From JAGTVG01 sp964389805 (lineage in GTDB: Bacteria > Bacteroidota > Bacteroidia > Cytophagales > Cyclobacteriaceae), in the NCBI GenBank assembly GCA_964389805.1, contig CAYMFU010000330.1, positions 1-8,257 on the forward strand: a stretch of DNA of 8,257 bases, written 5' to 3'. This document shows, one piece after another, positions 1-7,561 of this stretch. The notes below the pieces were generated by a model that searched no databases, was not told the DNA's origin, and worked only from the letters and a program-made list of their open reading frames with translations. The translations under genes were made by a program, and so were the position numbers. The stretch's first letter is position 1. Every line of letters begins with the position of its first letter.

Positions 1-213
1 GCCAGCCAGATGAATAAGGACTTCGGCCCCATCAATACATTCAATAAGCGACTGCTTGTCCATCAGATCTCCCTTTATGGGAATTACATCAAGGCCTTCA
101 AATGCCTTTGTATTCTTATGTACCAGCACCCTGACCTGATATCCTTTTTCAATTAGAAGGGGTAAGAGATTAATCCCTATGTGGCCGGAAGCGCCTGTAA
201 CTGCAACAATCAT
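1..213 (-). CDS. NAD-dependent epimerase/dehydratase-like protein, N-terminal part (cut by left edge)
   Basis: Reading the minus strand from the ATG at 213-211 gives 71 uninterrupted residues that run off the left edge. The protein opens with a short beta strand and the Rossmann motif GASGHIG (residues 7-13), the GxxGxxG pattern of extended SDRs. It continues with KGDLMD (48-52 region), matching the conserved aspartate contacting the adenine ring, and ends at the window edge with HLAG (68-71), matching the 'HLAA'-type strand beta-4 of the family. These proteins are cytoplasmic, NAD(P)-dependent sugar epimerases, dehydratases or dihydroflavonol-reductase-like enzymes. The catalytic YxxxK lies outside the window, so the substrate cannot be assigned. 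A GGAG stands about 13 nt upstream of the ATG, a weak ribosome site. The gene is divergent from the beta-galactosidase operon and may share its control region. Confidence 0.85.
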   Translation of the reverse strand, partial: MIVAVTGASGHIGINLLPLLIEKGYQVRVLVHKNTKAFEGLDVIPIKGDLMDKQSLIECIDGAEVLIHLAG

Positions 214-275
214 AGCTGCAAATATGCTCCAATTTGCGAATTATTAACGAAAAGGATTCAATTTTTAAGTATTTA

Positions 276-285
276 CCGGATCCGG
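276..285. promoter_or_regulatory. Perfect 10-bp palindrome in the divergent spacer
   Basis: CCGGATCCGG is a perfect 10-bp palindrome in an otherwise AT-rich stretch between two divergent genes. The symmetry does not extend into the flanks. It could be half of a regulator site or a chance occurrence; no regulator gene lies in the window to link it to. Confidence 0.2.
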
Positions 286-292
286 CTCATAA

Positions 293-314
293 TTAATCGA
301 CCTGAAGCGATTGA
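293..314. promoter_or_regulatory. Imperfect inverted repeat, possible operator
   Basis: Arms AATCG (295-299) and CGATT (308-312) are separated by 8 bp. The symmetry extends outward by one mismatched pair and then one more matching pair. It lies about 70 bp upstream of the predicted -33 box of the beta-galactosidase promoter, where an activator could bind. The arms are short, so chance is a real alternative. Confidence 0.2.
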
Positions 315-380
315 ATAATAAGAACCATGAAATGCGGCAGTTAATAAATTAATACCACACAAACAAATTTAAAAATACTG

Positions 381-410
381 TTGATCTATACATTTGTTCA
401 ATTATTTTTG
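381..410 (+). promoter_or_regulatory. Bacteroidota-type promoter for the beta-galactosidase operon
   Basis: TTG at 381-383 (within CTGTTG) is followed after 19 bp by TATTTTTG at 403-410, a full match to the -7 consensus TAnnTTTG of the Bacteroidota primary sigma factor. Transcription would begin a few bases downstream, leaving a 5' leader of roughly 20 nt before the ATG at 435. A second consensus match, TACATTTG at 389-396, overlaps it but has only a poor -33 partner. No other plausible promoter precedes the operon in the window. Confidence 0.5.
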
Positions 411-434
411 AAAATGAATTAATCCATATACGCA

Positions 435-3400
435 ATGACCTCTGATCACTCTTCAATCAGAATTTTTCTATTATTCATCCTGGCGATATTGCTAGTAACC
501 GCAGCTTGCAGAAATGATAATCATCAGAAACCCTCAACTGCATATACCCATGACTGGGAAAATGAACAGATCTTTGAAGTAAATAAGGAAGAACCACATA
601 GTTCATTCTTCCCCTACCGGTCTACGGATCTGGCCATCCGGTCAGAAAGGCAGGATGCCGGGAACTTTATAGATCTGAACGGGAAATGGAAATTTTCCTG
701 GGTAAGAATACCTGATGAAAGGCCTGTTGATTTCTATAAAAATGACTTCGACGTATCCGGATGGAATGATATAATCGTTCCAGGAAACTGGGAAAGGCAG
801 GGATATGGAGTGCCTCAATATCTTGACGAGGAGTTTCCTTTCCCGGCTGAATGGCCATCGATCCCCAATGACTATAATCCGGTTGGTTCGTATAAAAGAA
901 CATTTGATCTACCTGAAAAATGGGTAGATGAGGAAATTTTCATTCATATTGGCGCAGCACGTTCAGCCTTCTATATCTGGGTGAATGGCAAAAAAGTCGG
1001 TTACAGTCAGGGTTCTAAGCTACCTGCTGAATTCAATATTACCGATTATATGTCACCCGGAACCAACACTATTGCCATTGAAGTATACAGGTGGTCCGAT
1101 GGCAGCTACCTCGAAGGACAGGACATGTGGCGATTAAGTGGGATTGACCGGGACGTTTTTTTGTATTCTACACCAAAACAACATATTCAGGACTTCTTCA
1201 TTAGAAGTAACCTGGATGAGGAATATAGGAATGGAACGTTTGATATGGACATCGAGGTTAAAAACCATGGAAATACAACAATTGCCGGACTATCCCTCGA
1301 TGTCACGCTTTTCCGGGATCGAAAAACCATCCTGACCTTACAATCTGATATACCGGAAGTTCATTCGAACGACAAAACGATGGTCCATCTTTTTTCAATG
1401 GTGGAAAATCCTGAAAAATGGACAGCAGAAACACCCCGTTTATATGATGTCTTGATTCAATTGAAGAACAGCAAAAGACAAGTTCTGGAAGCGTTATCAT
1501 GTAAAACCGGATTCCGTAAAGTGGAAATAAAAAATGCCCTCCTTCATATAAACGGGACGAAAATTACGATAAAAGGTGTAAACAGGCATGAGCATGATCC
1601 GGTTACAGGTCATGCGATTGATGAGGCTTCCATGGTCCGCGACATTCAACTAATGAAACAATTTAATATCAACGCCGTACGGACAGCCCATTATCCTAAC
1701 CACCCCAGATGGTATGAATTATGCGACGAATATGGCCTTTATGTAGTGGATGAAGCCAATGTAGAATCCCATGGACTGGACATAGGCGATACAGCAATTA
1801 CCCTTGGTAACCGGCCGCATTGGATCAAGGCACAGTTAAGGCGTACAGAAAGAATGGTGGAACGCGATAAGAATCACCCATCTATCATTACCTGGTCACT
1901 TGGAAACGAAGCAGGTTTCGGGGTTTGCTTTATCGAAGCCTATAAATGGATAAAAGAAAGGGATCCTTCCAGGCCTGTTCAATATGAAATGGCCCAATAC
2001 AGTGAGTATACAGATATTCAGGCACCTATGTACCATAAAATTCCACAGATCGAAGAATATGCCAGATCGAATCCATCGCGGCCATTGATCCTTTGTGAAT
2101 ATGCACACGCTATGGGTAATAGCGTGGGCAATTTTCAGGATTACTGGGACGTAATCGATAAATATGAAAGCCTGCAGGGTGGATTTATATGGGATTGGGT
2201 CGATCAGGCTTTGGAGGAATACAATGATGCAGGAGAAGCCTATTTTGCATATGGAGGGGATTATGATCATGCCCCGGTTGATAACGATTCCAATTTCTGC
2301 ATCAACGGCCTTGTCCAGGCCAACAGGAATCTAAACCCGCATATCTGGGAAGTTAAAAAAGTATACCAGTATGTGGAAATTAAGCCAGTAAATGTATTAA
2401 AGGGAGAATTTGAAATCACTAATAAATACGATTTTACAGATCTGCAAAAGTATTCCACGATCTGGTTCATTGAAGCCAAAGGCAAAAAGGTTGCTGAAGG
2501 AGCCATGCCTCCAATAAAACTAGCCCCGCATCAGTCGAAAAACATTCATATCCCGGTTCCGCGAATATTCGTTGAACCAGGTATCGAATATTTTTTAACC
2601 ATACAATTCAAAACAAATGATAAACTTCCCTTAATACCTGATGACCACATAGTTGCATGGGAGCAGTTTAAAATTCCAGTTTGGAAAGATCCCGTTAAAG
2701 AGGATCTGAACAGCTTACCCGAAATGATTGTGGAAGAAAATGAAGAAAATATTATTGTTCGTGGCCCTGACTTCACATATACTATATCCAAAAAGAGCGG
2801 AAGGCTGAGATCAATGAGCTATAATGATAGTCCTCTATTGAAAGCCCCTTTAGCTCCGAACTTCTGGAGGGCACCGGTCGATAATGACCTGGGAAATCAT
2901 ATGCCGGAAAGATGCAGGATCTGGAATAATGAAGGCCCACTGGCAGAATTACGGGATATCAAAACCGTGAACCAAGGTCCTCAGAAAGTTACAATATATA
3001 CTGTCCTGGATTTGCCAGCATCCCGGTCAACACTAAAGGTAGATTATTCCATCAGCTCGAACGGGATGATCAGTATCAGCAATCATTTCATCCCCGGCCA
3101 TACTGACCTCCCGGAACTGCCTAAGATAGGGATGAGTCTTGAAATGCCTGGCGATTATCTGAATATGTCATGGTATGGCAGGGGGCCTTATGAAAGTTAC
3201 TGGGATAGAAAAACGGGAGCACCGGTTGGATATTACACCGGGACAGTCTGGGAGCAGTATCATCCTTATGTCAGGCCTCAGGAATTTGGTAATAAAACGG
3301 ATGTCCGCTGGATGGCTTTACAAAATGACAATGGACTGGGGCTTCTGGTAGTCGCCCCCCAGCCTATGAATATGAGCGCCTGGCAGATCCAGTTATCGGA

Positions 3401-3647
3401 TATAGAGAACAAAAAACAGAACGAGCCCAATCGGCACGCCATAGACGTTAAACCCAAAGATCTGGTGACTCTGAATATTGATTACAAACAAAGGGGTGTT
3501 GGAGGAGACAATACCTGGGGAGCCCCTGTGCATGATCAATATAAAATACCTGCTAAAGAATATAAATACAACTTTACTCTTATTCCATTTGAAGGAAATA
3601 AGGAAAAGATCTGGGAATTAAGTAAAAATTATTTAAGCGAGAATTAA
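435..3647 (+). CDS. lacZ: Beta-galactosidase, GH2 family, LacZ-type, predicted lipoprotein
   Basis: This 1070-residue retaining glycosidase hydrolyses terminal beta-galactosides. Residues 9-25 form a hydrophobic signal ending in a lipobox (TAAC, lipidated Cys25), so it should be membrane-anchored and face the periplasm or exterior. The GH2 order is complete: sugar-binding jelly roll (about 60-245, including GQDMWRLSG near 228), Ig-like domain (about 250-360), TIM barrel from about 365, a second Ig-like domain, and the Bgal_small domain (about 770-1065). Catalytic residues are visible: acid/base Glu492 in GNEAG and nucleophile Glu555 in CEYAHAMGNS. Glu444 and His446 match the E. coli magnesium ligands, and His385/His419 (HEH, RTAHYPN) the substrate histidines. 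Trp1028 in NTWGAPVH matches E. coli Trp999. Length fits LacZ (1023) plus a signal. The start is fixed by an in-frame TAA 12 nt upstream; no Shine-Dalgarno is seen. The natural substrate could be another beta-galactoside such as a plant or algal oligosaccharide. Confidence 0.95.
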   Translation: MTSDHSSIRIFLLFILAILLVTAACRNDNHQKPSTAYTHDWENEQIFEVNKEEPHSSFFPYRSTDLAIRSERQDAGNFIDLNGKWKFSWVRIPDERPVDFYKNDFDVSGWNDIIVPGNWERQGYGVPQYLDEEFPFPAEWPSIPNDYNPVGSYKRTFDLPEKWVDEEIFIHIGAARSAFYIWVNGKKVGYSQGSKLPAEFNITDYMSPGTNTIAIEVYRWSDGSYLEGQDMWRLSGIDRDVFLYSTPKQHIQDFFIRSNLDEEYRNGTFDMDIEVKNHGNTTIAGLSLDVTLFRDRKTILTLQSDIPEVHSNDKTMVHLFSMVENPEKWTAETPRLYDVLIQLKNSKRQVLEALSCKTGFRKVEIKNALLHINGTKITIKGVNRHEHDPVTGHAIDEASMVRDIQLMKQFNINAVRTAHYPNHPRWYELCDEYGLYVVDEANVESHGLDIGDTAITLGNRPHWIKAQLRRTERMVERDKNHPSIITWSLGNEAGFGVCFIEAYKWIKERDPSRPVQYEMAQYSEYTDIQAPMYHKIPQIEEYARSNPSRPLILCEYAHAMGNSVGNFQDYWDVIDKYESLQGGFIWDWVDQALEEYNDAGEAYFAYGGDYDHAPVDNDSNFCINGLVQANRNLNPHIWEVKKVYQYVEIKPVNVLKGEFEITNKYDFTDLQKYSTIWFIEAKGKKVAEGAMPPIKLAPHQSKNIHIPVPRIFVEPGIEYFLTIQFKTNDKLPLIPDDHIVAWEQFKIPVWKDPVKEDLNSLPEMIVEENEENIIVRGPDFTYTISKKSGRLRSMSYNDSPLLKAPLAPNFWRAPVDNDLGNHMPERCRIWNNEGPLAELRDIKTVNQGPQKVTIYTVLDLPASRSTLKVDYSISSNGMISISNHFIPGHTDLPELPKIGMSLEMPGDYLNMSWYGRGPYESYWDRKTGAPVGYYTGTVWEQYHPYVRPQEFGNKTDVRWMALQNDNGLGLLVVAPQPMNMSAWQIQLSDIENKKQNEPNRHAIDVKPKDLVTLNIDYKQRGVGGDNTWGAPVHDQYKIPAKEYKYNFTLIPFEGNKEKIWELSKNYLSEN

Positions 3648-3660
3648 AGGATAATAAAAT

Positions 3661-4449
3661 ATGAATAAGGATTTAATATTAAAACTGGTTTCACTGAAAG
3701 GCAAGGTAGCGGTCATCTCCGGCGGGGCTTCCGGAATTGGACTGGGAACGGCCAAAAGATTGACAGAGTTCGGAGCAAAGGTAGCCATACTGGACATCAA
3801 CGACGAAAACGGCTCAAATGCCATCAGGGAAATTAATGAAATGGGTGGTGAAGCAATGTATACCAATTGTGATGTTCGCAGTTTGGAGAATTGTAAAACC
3901 GCCATTGATGAGGTAATAAGAAAGTATAAGAAGATCGATGTGTTATTCAATAATGCAGGAATAGCTGTAAGAAAAAATGCGGTTGAGCTGCAACCTGATG
4001 AGTGGGACCTTGCCCTGGATGTTTCATTAAAAGGCCAATATCTGTTGTCGAAATGTGTCATCCCCTATATGAAAAAAAACAGAGGAGGCAGCATTATCAA
4101 TTCCGGTTCGGGATGGTCTTTTCAGGGAGGTGAAAATGCAGTTTCCTATTGTGCCATGAAGGGCGGATCATTGAACATGACCCGTGCCATGTGTATTGAC
4201 CATGGAAAAGACAATATCCGGGTAAATATCGTTTGCCCCGGGGATGTTGATACACCTATGCTCCGGAGTGAGTGCGAGCAACTGGGCGGCACATATGATG
4301 AAAATTACAAAGAAGAATGTGCGGAAAGACCATTAAATCGACTGGGAACAGTGGAAGATGTGGCCAATGCAGTCGTATTCTTAGCCAGTGATATGTCGGC
4401 CTGGGTTACGGGCGCCAACCTGGTTGTAGATGGAGGCGGTATTGCCTGA
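3661..4449 (+). CDS. Classical short-chain dehydrogenase/reductase (SDR), NAD-type
   Basis: This 262-residue cytoplasmic oxidoreductase has typical classical SDR length. The cofactor motif SGGASGIG spans residues 20-27 (canonical TGxxxGxG with Ser for Thr). Asp45 at the end of the second strand predicts NAD(H) over NADP(H). NNAG is at 97-100, the catalytic Ser is probably Ser150, Tyr163 and Lys167 form YxxxK (YCAMK), and PGDVDTP follows at 193-199. The C-terminal GANLVVDGGG is the usual end of the family. The fourth tetrad position, normally Asn in the 'VNLxG' strand, is Ser122 here (DVSLKG). AAAGGA at 3646-3651 overlaps the stop codon of the beta-galactosidase and sits 9 nt before the ATG, so the two genes are very likely co-transcribed and possibly translationally coupled. 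Family members oxidise sugars, polyols, hydroxy acids or steroids; the substrate cannot be read from sequence. Confidence 0.93.
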   Translation: MNKDLILKLVSLKGKVAVISGGASGIGLGTAKRLTEFGAKVAILDINDENGSNAIREINEMGGEAMYTNCDVRSLENCKTAIDEVIRKYKKIDVLFNNAGIAVRKNAVELQPDEWDLALDVSLKGQYLLSKCVIPYMKKNRGGSIINSGSGWSFQGGENAVSYCAMKGGSLNMTRAMCIDHGKDNIRVNIVCPGDVDTPMLRSECEQLGGTYDENYKEECAERPLNRLGTVEDVANAVVFLASDMSAWVTGANLVVDGGGIA

Positions 4450-4484
4450 TAAGAAAAGAGTAATAATAAATAAAAATAATACCC

Positions 4485-5879
4485 ATGAAAGAAAAGAATT
4501 ATACCCACCCTTATATCCCCAACTCAGTTCCGGAAGTAAAGGCAGAAATGCTGAAACAAATAGGTGTTGAGAGTATCGAGGATTTGTATTCTGACATTCC
4601 TGAAAGCCTTCGTTACAGAGGAAAAATGAAGATTCCTGAAGGATTTGCTTCAGAACTTTCACTCAGGCAACATATGGAGAAACTATTGTCCCGGAATAAA
4701 TCTGCCCGGGAATATGCCAGTTTCCTGGGAGGCGGCGTAGCAGACCACTATGTACCTGCTATATGCGATGAGATCAATGGCCGGGCTGAGTTTTTAACCG
4801 CGTATGCAGGAGAACCATATGAGGACCATGGCCGGTTCCAGGCTCTTTTTGAATACCAGAGCCTGATGTCAGAATTGCTTGATTTTGATGTGGTCAATGT
4901 CCCTACCTACGATTGGTCACAGGCTGCCAGTACAGCCATCAGGATGGCACAACGGATCACTTCCCGGGATGAGATACTGGTCTCAGAATTGACCGGGCCC
5001 GACCGATTGAATGCCTTCCATAATTATTGCAGATCGGCTATGAAAGTTACTTTGGTAAAACACGACCAGGAAACAGGCCTGATAGATCTCATTGATCTGA
5101 ATTCGAAGATCAGTGATAATATAGCAGGTATTTATTTTGAGAATCCTTCCTATATCGGGATCATAGAATCACAGGGACAGGAAATTTCAGACCTGATCCA
5201 TGAGGCGGGAGGATTAAGTATCGTTGGAGTAGATCCCATCAGCCTGGGTATATTGAAACCTCCTTCGCAATATGGGACTGATGTAGCCTGTGGTGATATT
5301 CAATCGCTGGGAAACCACATGCATTATGGTGGATGCCTGGGAGGTTTTATCTCAACCAGGGATGAAGAGAAATTAGTCATGGAATATCCTTCCAGGCTTT
5401 TTGGCATTACCAAAACAGCTGTTGAAGGCGAGTGGGGATTTGACGATGTGGCGTATGACAGAACTTCTTTTGGTGTCCGTGAAAAAGGAAAAGAATTTGT
5501 AGGTACAGCAAATGCCCTGTACGGGATCACCACTGCGGTTTACCTGTCGTTGATGGGCCCCGATGGGCTTCATGACCTTGGACAACATCTCCTGCAGAAA
5601 TCGTTATATGCGAAAAAGGTCTTAGGCAAGGTACCCGGCCTTAACATTCGATTTGAATCACCGGGATTCAAAGAAATTGTGATTGATTTTTCAGAAACTG
5701 GAAAAAGTATCCGGGAAATCAATACCTCTTTGCTGGAATACGAAATATTCGGCGGGCATGACCTTGGGATATGCGCCAGCTGGCTGGAGAATTGTGCGCT
5801 TTATTGTTTCACTGAACTGAATAGTAAAGAACAGATTGACAGCCTGGGCAAATCACTTACTGAAATTCTTAGTAATTAA
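4485..5879 (+). CDS. gcvPA: GcvPA-like protein: divergent glycine decarboxylase P-protein alpha subunit
   Basis: The 464-residue product has the length and order of subunit 1 of the split, PLP-dependent P-protein that decarboxylates glycine and passes aminomethyl to lipoyl-GcvH. Recognisable family blocks are PYIPNS (9-14), FLGGGVADHYVPA (80-92), FLTAY (103-107), ALFEYQSLMSELLDFDV (120-136), a CLGGF segment (284-288), the YPSRLFG segment (301-307) and LSLMGPDGL (354-362). Like true GcvPA it carries no PLP lysine and should pair with the next gene product. Several normally near-invariant motifs differ: the segment after FLTAY reads EPYEDHG instead of the usual PYQPEISQG, TYDWSQAAST replaces the YDGATALAEA type, and VGTANALYG replaces the ATSNICTNQ type. 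It follows the SDR by 35 bp of AT-rich DNA with no clear Shine-Dalgarno. The family assignment is firm; glycine as substrate is doubtful. No gcvT, gcvH or lpd is nearby. Confidence 0.88.
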   Translation: MKEKNYTHPYIPNSVPEVKAEMLKQIGVESIEDLYSDIPESLRYRGKMKIPEGFASELSLRQHMEKLLSRNKSAREYASFLGGGVADHYVPAICDEINGRAEFLTAYAGEPYEDHGRFQALFEYQSLMSELLDFDVVNVPTYDWSQAASTAIRMAQRITSRDEILVSELTGPDRLNAFHNYCRSAMKVTLVKHDQETGLIDLIDLNSKISDNIAGIYFENPSYIGIIESQGQEISDLIHEAGGLSIVGVDPISLGILKPPSQYGTDVACGDIQSLGNHMHYGGCLGGFISTRDEEKLVMEYPSRLFGITKTAVEGEWGFDDVAYDRTSFGVREKGKEFVGTANALYGITTAVYLSLMGPDGLHDLGQHLLQKSLYAKKVLGKVPGLNIRFESPGFKEIVIDFSETGKSIREINTSLLEYEIFGGHDLGICASWLENCALYCFTELNSKEQIDSLGKSLTEILSN

Positions 5880-5892
5880 AAGGAAATAAGAC

Positions 5893-7452
5893 ATGACAAA
5901 TAAATATAAAAAATTAAGAAATTTTCATCAGGCCAAATGGGATGAGGAGATCATATTCGAACTCCATAACCCGGGTGAAAAAGGATTGATCGTTCCTGAA
6001 GTGGAAACTGAAATAAGCCAGGATGTGGGCAATGGATTAGACTATATCCCGGAATCCATGGCCAGGTCAGAAAAACCTAATCTCCCTGAAGTGGGGCAGA
6101 TGCGTGTATTGAAACACTTTCTGAGACTATCCCAGCAAAACCTGGGCGCTGACCTGAACATCGATATTGGCCAGGGTACGTGTACGGTTAAATACAATCC
6201 TAAGGTGAATGAAACCTTTGTTCGAAGTCCTGAAGTTTCTGATATGCACCCTTTACAACCTGAATCAACAGCACAGGGTATCTTGAAAATCTTATATGAA
6301 ATGGAAGAAATATTCAGGGAGATCTCAGGGATGGACAGGTTTTCCTTTCAACCCAGCTCAGGATCTCACGCCATATTGAATATGGCATCCATTGTCAGAA
6401 AATATCATGAAGTCCGGGGAGAAGGGGATCAGCGGGATGAGATCATTACGACTATTTTCTCTCACCCTTCGGATGCAGCTGCTGCAGCTGTTCTGGGATT
6501 TAAGATCGTCACGTTATACCAGGATGAAGATGGCCTTCCCACGGCAGAGGCATTAAAAAATGCAGTTTCCGAAAGAACTGCTGCCTTATTCATAACAAAT
6601 CCTGAAGATACCGGCATATATAATCCTTATATCAAGGAATTTACCCAGATCGTTCATGATGCGGGTGGGCTTTGCGGCTATGATCAGGCCAACGCCAACG
6701 GGATACTTGGAATTACCCGGGCTAAAGAGGCGAATTTTGATATGTGCTTCTTTAATCTGCATAAAACATTCTCTGGTCCTCATGGCAGCGGCGGCCCGGC
6801 AGCAGGCGTAATCGGCGTAACCAGCATGCTTAAGGATTTCCTGGCTGTACCAGTTGTTGAAAAACAGGGTGAACAATATAATTTGAATTATAACCTGCCC
6901 CATACCATAGGGAAAACGCGGCAATTTTATGGCCCTATTCCCGTGATCGTCCGCGCTTATGCCTGGATCCGCAGTCTGGGTACAGAAGGTCTGGAAGAAG
7001 TTGCCAGGATAGCAGTACTGAATAATAATTATCTCCTAAGTAAGATTTCAAAGATCAGGGGCGCAGCATCACCTTATTCAGCCGGGAAACACAGAATTGA
7101 GCAGGTACGCTATACCTGGGATCAGTTGTATAAAGATACAGGAGTTGGTACACATGACGTGACATTGAGGATGGCTGATTTTGGATTCCATATGTGGTCA
7201 AGCCATCATCCATTCATTGTACCTGAACCATTTACCATTGAACCCACGGAAGCATATTCCAGGGAGGAATTGGATGAATATATAGAAGGACTACAGAGGA
7301 TATCAGATGAAGCTTACTCCGATCCGGAAATTGTTAAAACCGCTCCCCATAATAGTGTTATTCATCAAATTGACCACAGTGTTTCAGATGATCCAAAGAG
7401 ATGGGCTATTACCTGGAGATCTTATCTGAAAAAACACGGCCGGGAAGAATAA
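5893..7452 (+). CDS. gcvPB: GcvPB-like protein: divergent glycine decarboxylase P-protein beta subunit (PLP-bearing)
   Basis: This 519-residue partner subunit binds PLP. The Schiff-base lysine is Lys291 in NLHKTFSGPHGSGGP (289-302 region). Asp264 in CGYDQANANG matches the PLP-nitrogen aspartate, and His191 in SHPSDAAAAA aligns without gaps with the stacking histidine of the family's SAHGTNPASA motif. GTCTVKYNPKVNE (95-107) matches the GSCTMKYNPKINE block, and the tail IVPEPFTIEPTEAYS ... TAPHNS (442-488) is typical. Departures from true GcvPB are SDAAAA for GTNPAS after the histidine, PSSGSHAI for the PNSGAQGE type, and YDQAN for YDGAN. It begins 13 bp after the gcvPA-like stop with a good site, AAGGA at 5880-5884, 8 nt before ATG, so the two are co-translated. 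It probably forms an alpha2beta2 fold-type I enzyme with its neighbour. Retained catalytic residues suggest an active PLP enzyme; the altered loops suggest a substrate or acceptor other than glycine/GcvH. Confidence 0.88.
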   Translation: MTNKYKKLRNFHQAKWDEEIIFELHNPGEKGLIVPEVETEISQDVGNGLDYIPESMARSEKPNLPEVGQMRVLKHFLRLSQQNLGADLNIDIGQGTCTVKYNPKVNETFVRSPEVSDMHPLQPESTAQGILKILYEMEEIFREISGMDRFSFQPSSGSHAILNMASIVRKYHEVRGEGDQRDEIITTIFSHPSDAAAAAVLGFKIVTLYQDEDGLPTAEALKNAVSERTAALFITNPEDTGIYNPYIKEFTQIVHDAGGLCGYDQANANGILGITRAKEANFDMCFFNLHKTFSGPHGSGGPAAGVIGVTSMLKDFLAVPVVEKQGEQYNLNYNLPHTIGKTRQFYGPIPVIVRAYAWIRSLGTEGLEEVARIAVLNNNYLLSKISKIRGAASPYSAGKHRIEQVRYTWDQLYKDTGVGTHDVTLRMADFGFHMWSSHHPFIVPEPFTIEPTEAYSREELDEYIEGLQRISDEAYSDPEIVKTAPHNSVIHQIDHSVSDDPKRWAITWRSYLKKHGREE

Positions 7453-7487
7453 ATACGTGGCTGCATGAAATAGAATAAATGGAGATC

Positions 7488-7545
7488 ATCCTCTTAGATC
7501 AGGGCTTTTCTTCGAAGGGCCCGGGTGGCGTATCATGGGGAGGAT
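7488..7545 (+). promoter_or_regulatory. Possible leader hairpin covering the ribosome site of the AcoX-like gene
   Basis: In the 105-bp spacer, ATCCTC (7488-7493) is complementary to GAGGAT (7540-7545). The latter overlaps GGGGAGG (7537-7543), the best Shine-Dalgarno-like sequence before the gene. Pairing would hide the ribosome site. The stem is only 6 bp with a loop of about 46 nt, so stability is doubtful. No terminator with a U-tract was seen in this spacer, so read-through from the upstream operon is plausible. Confidence 0.2.
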
Positions 7546-7561
7546 CAAACAAATATTTTGA
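7535..7561 (+). other. Eight-codon mini-ORF overlapping the start of the AcoX-like gene
   Basis: ATG at 7535 opens MGRIKQIF and ends in TGA at 7559-7561, which overlaps the TTG (7558-7560) proposed as start of the next gene. It could be a leader peptide that couples translation into the downstream frame, the remnant of an N-terminus displaced by an indel, or chance. GGGGAGG lies inside it. Confidence 0.25.

Noticed and set aside
389..396. TACATTTG as the main -7 box of the beta-galactosidase promoter
   Set aside because: It matches the consensus but has no convincing TTG at the right distance, whereas the overlapping box at 403-410 has one 19 bp upstream.
1908..2099. Only 63 residues between acid/base and nucleophile glutamates, versus 76 in E. 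coli LacZ
   Set aside because: All flanking motifs are intact; the difference is a shorter loop after the VQYE block, normal length variation among GH2 enzymes.
1896..2270. Minus-strand open frame of 124 codons inside the beta-galactosidase
   Set aside because: It lies wholly within the conserved TIM-barrel coding region, including both catalytic glutamates, and its translation resembles no family I know.
3633..4061. Minus-strand open frame of 142 codons across the beta-galactosidase/SDR junction
   Set aside because: It is antisense to the conserved Rossmann region of the SDR and shows no recognisable domain; it is a shadow of the real gene.
7453..7557. Possible transcription terminator between the gcvPB-like and AcoX-like genes
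   Set aside because: GC-rich symmetric bits (CTTCGAAG, GGGCCC) are present, but there is no strong stem followed by a U-tract.
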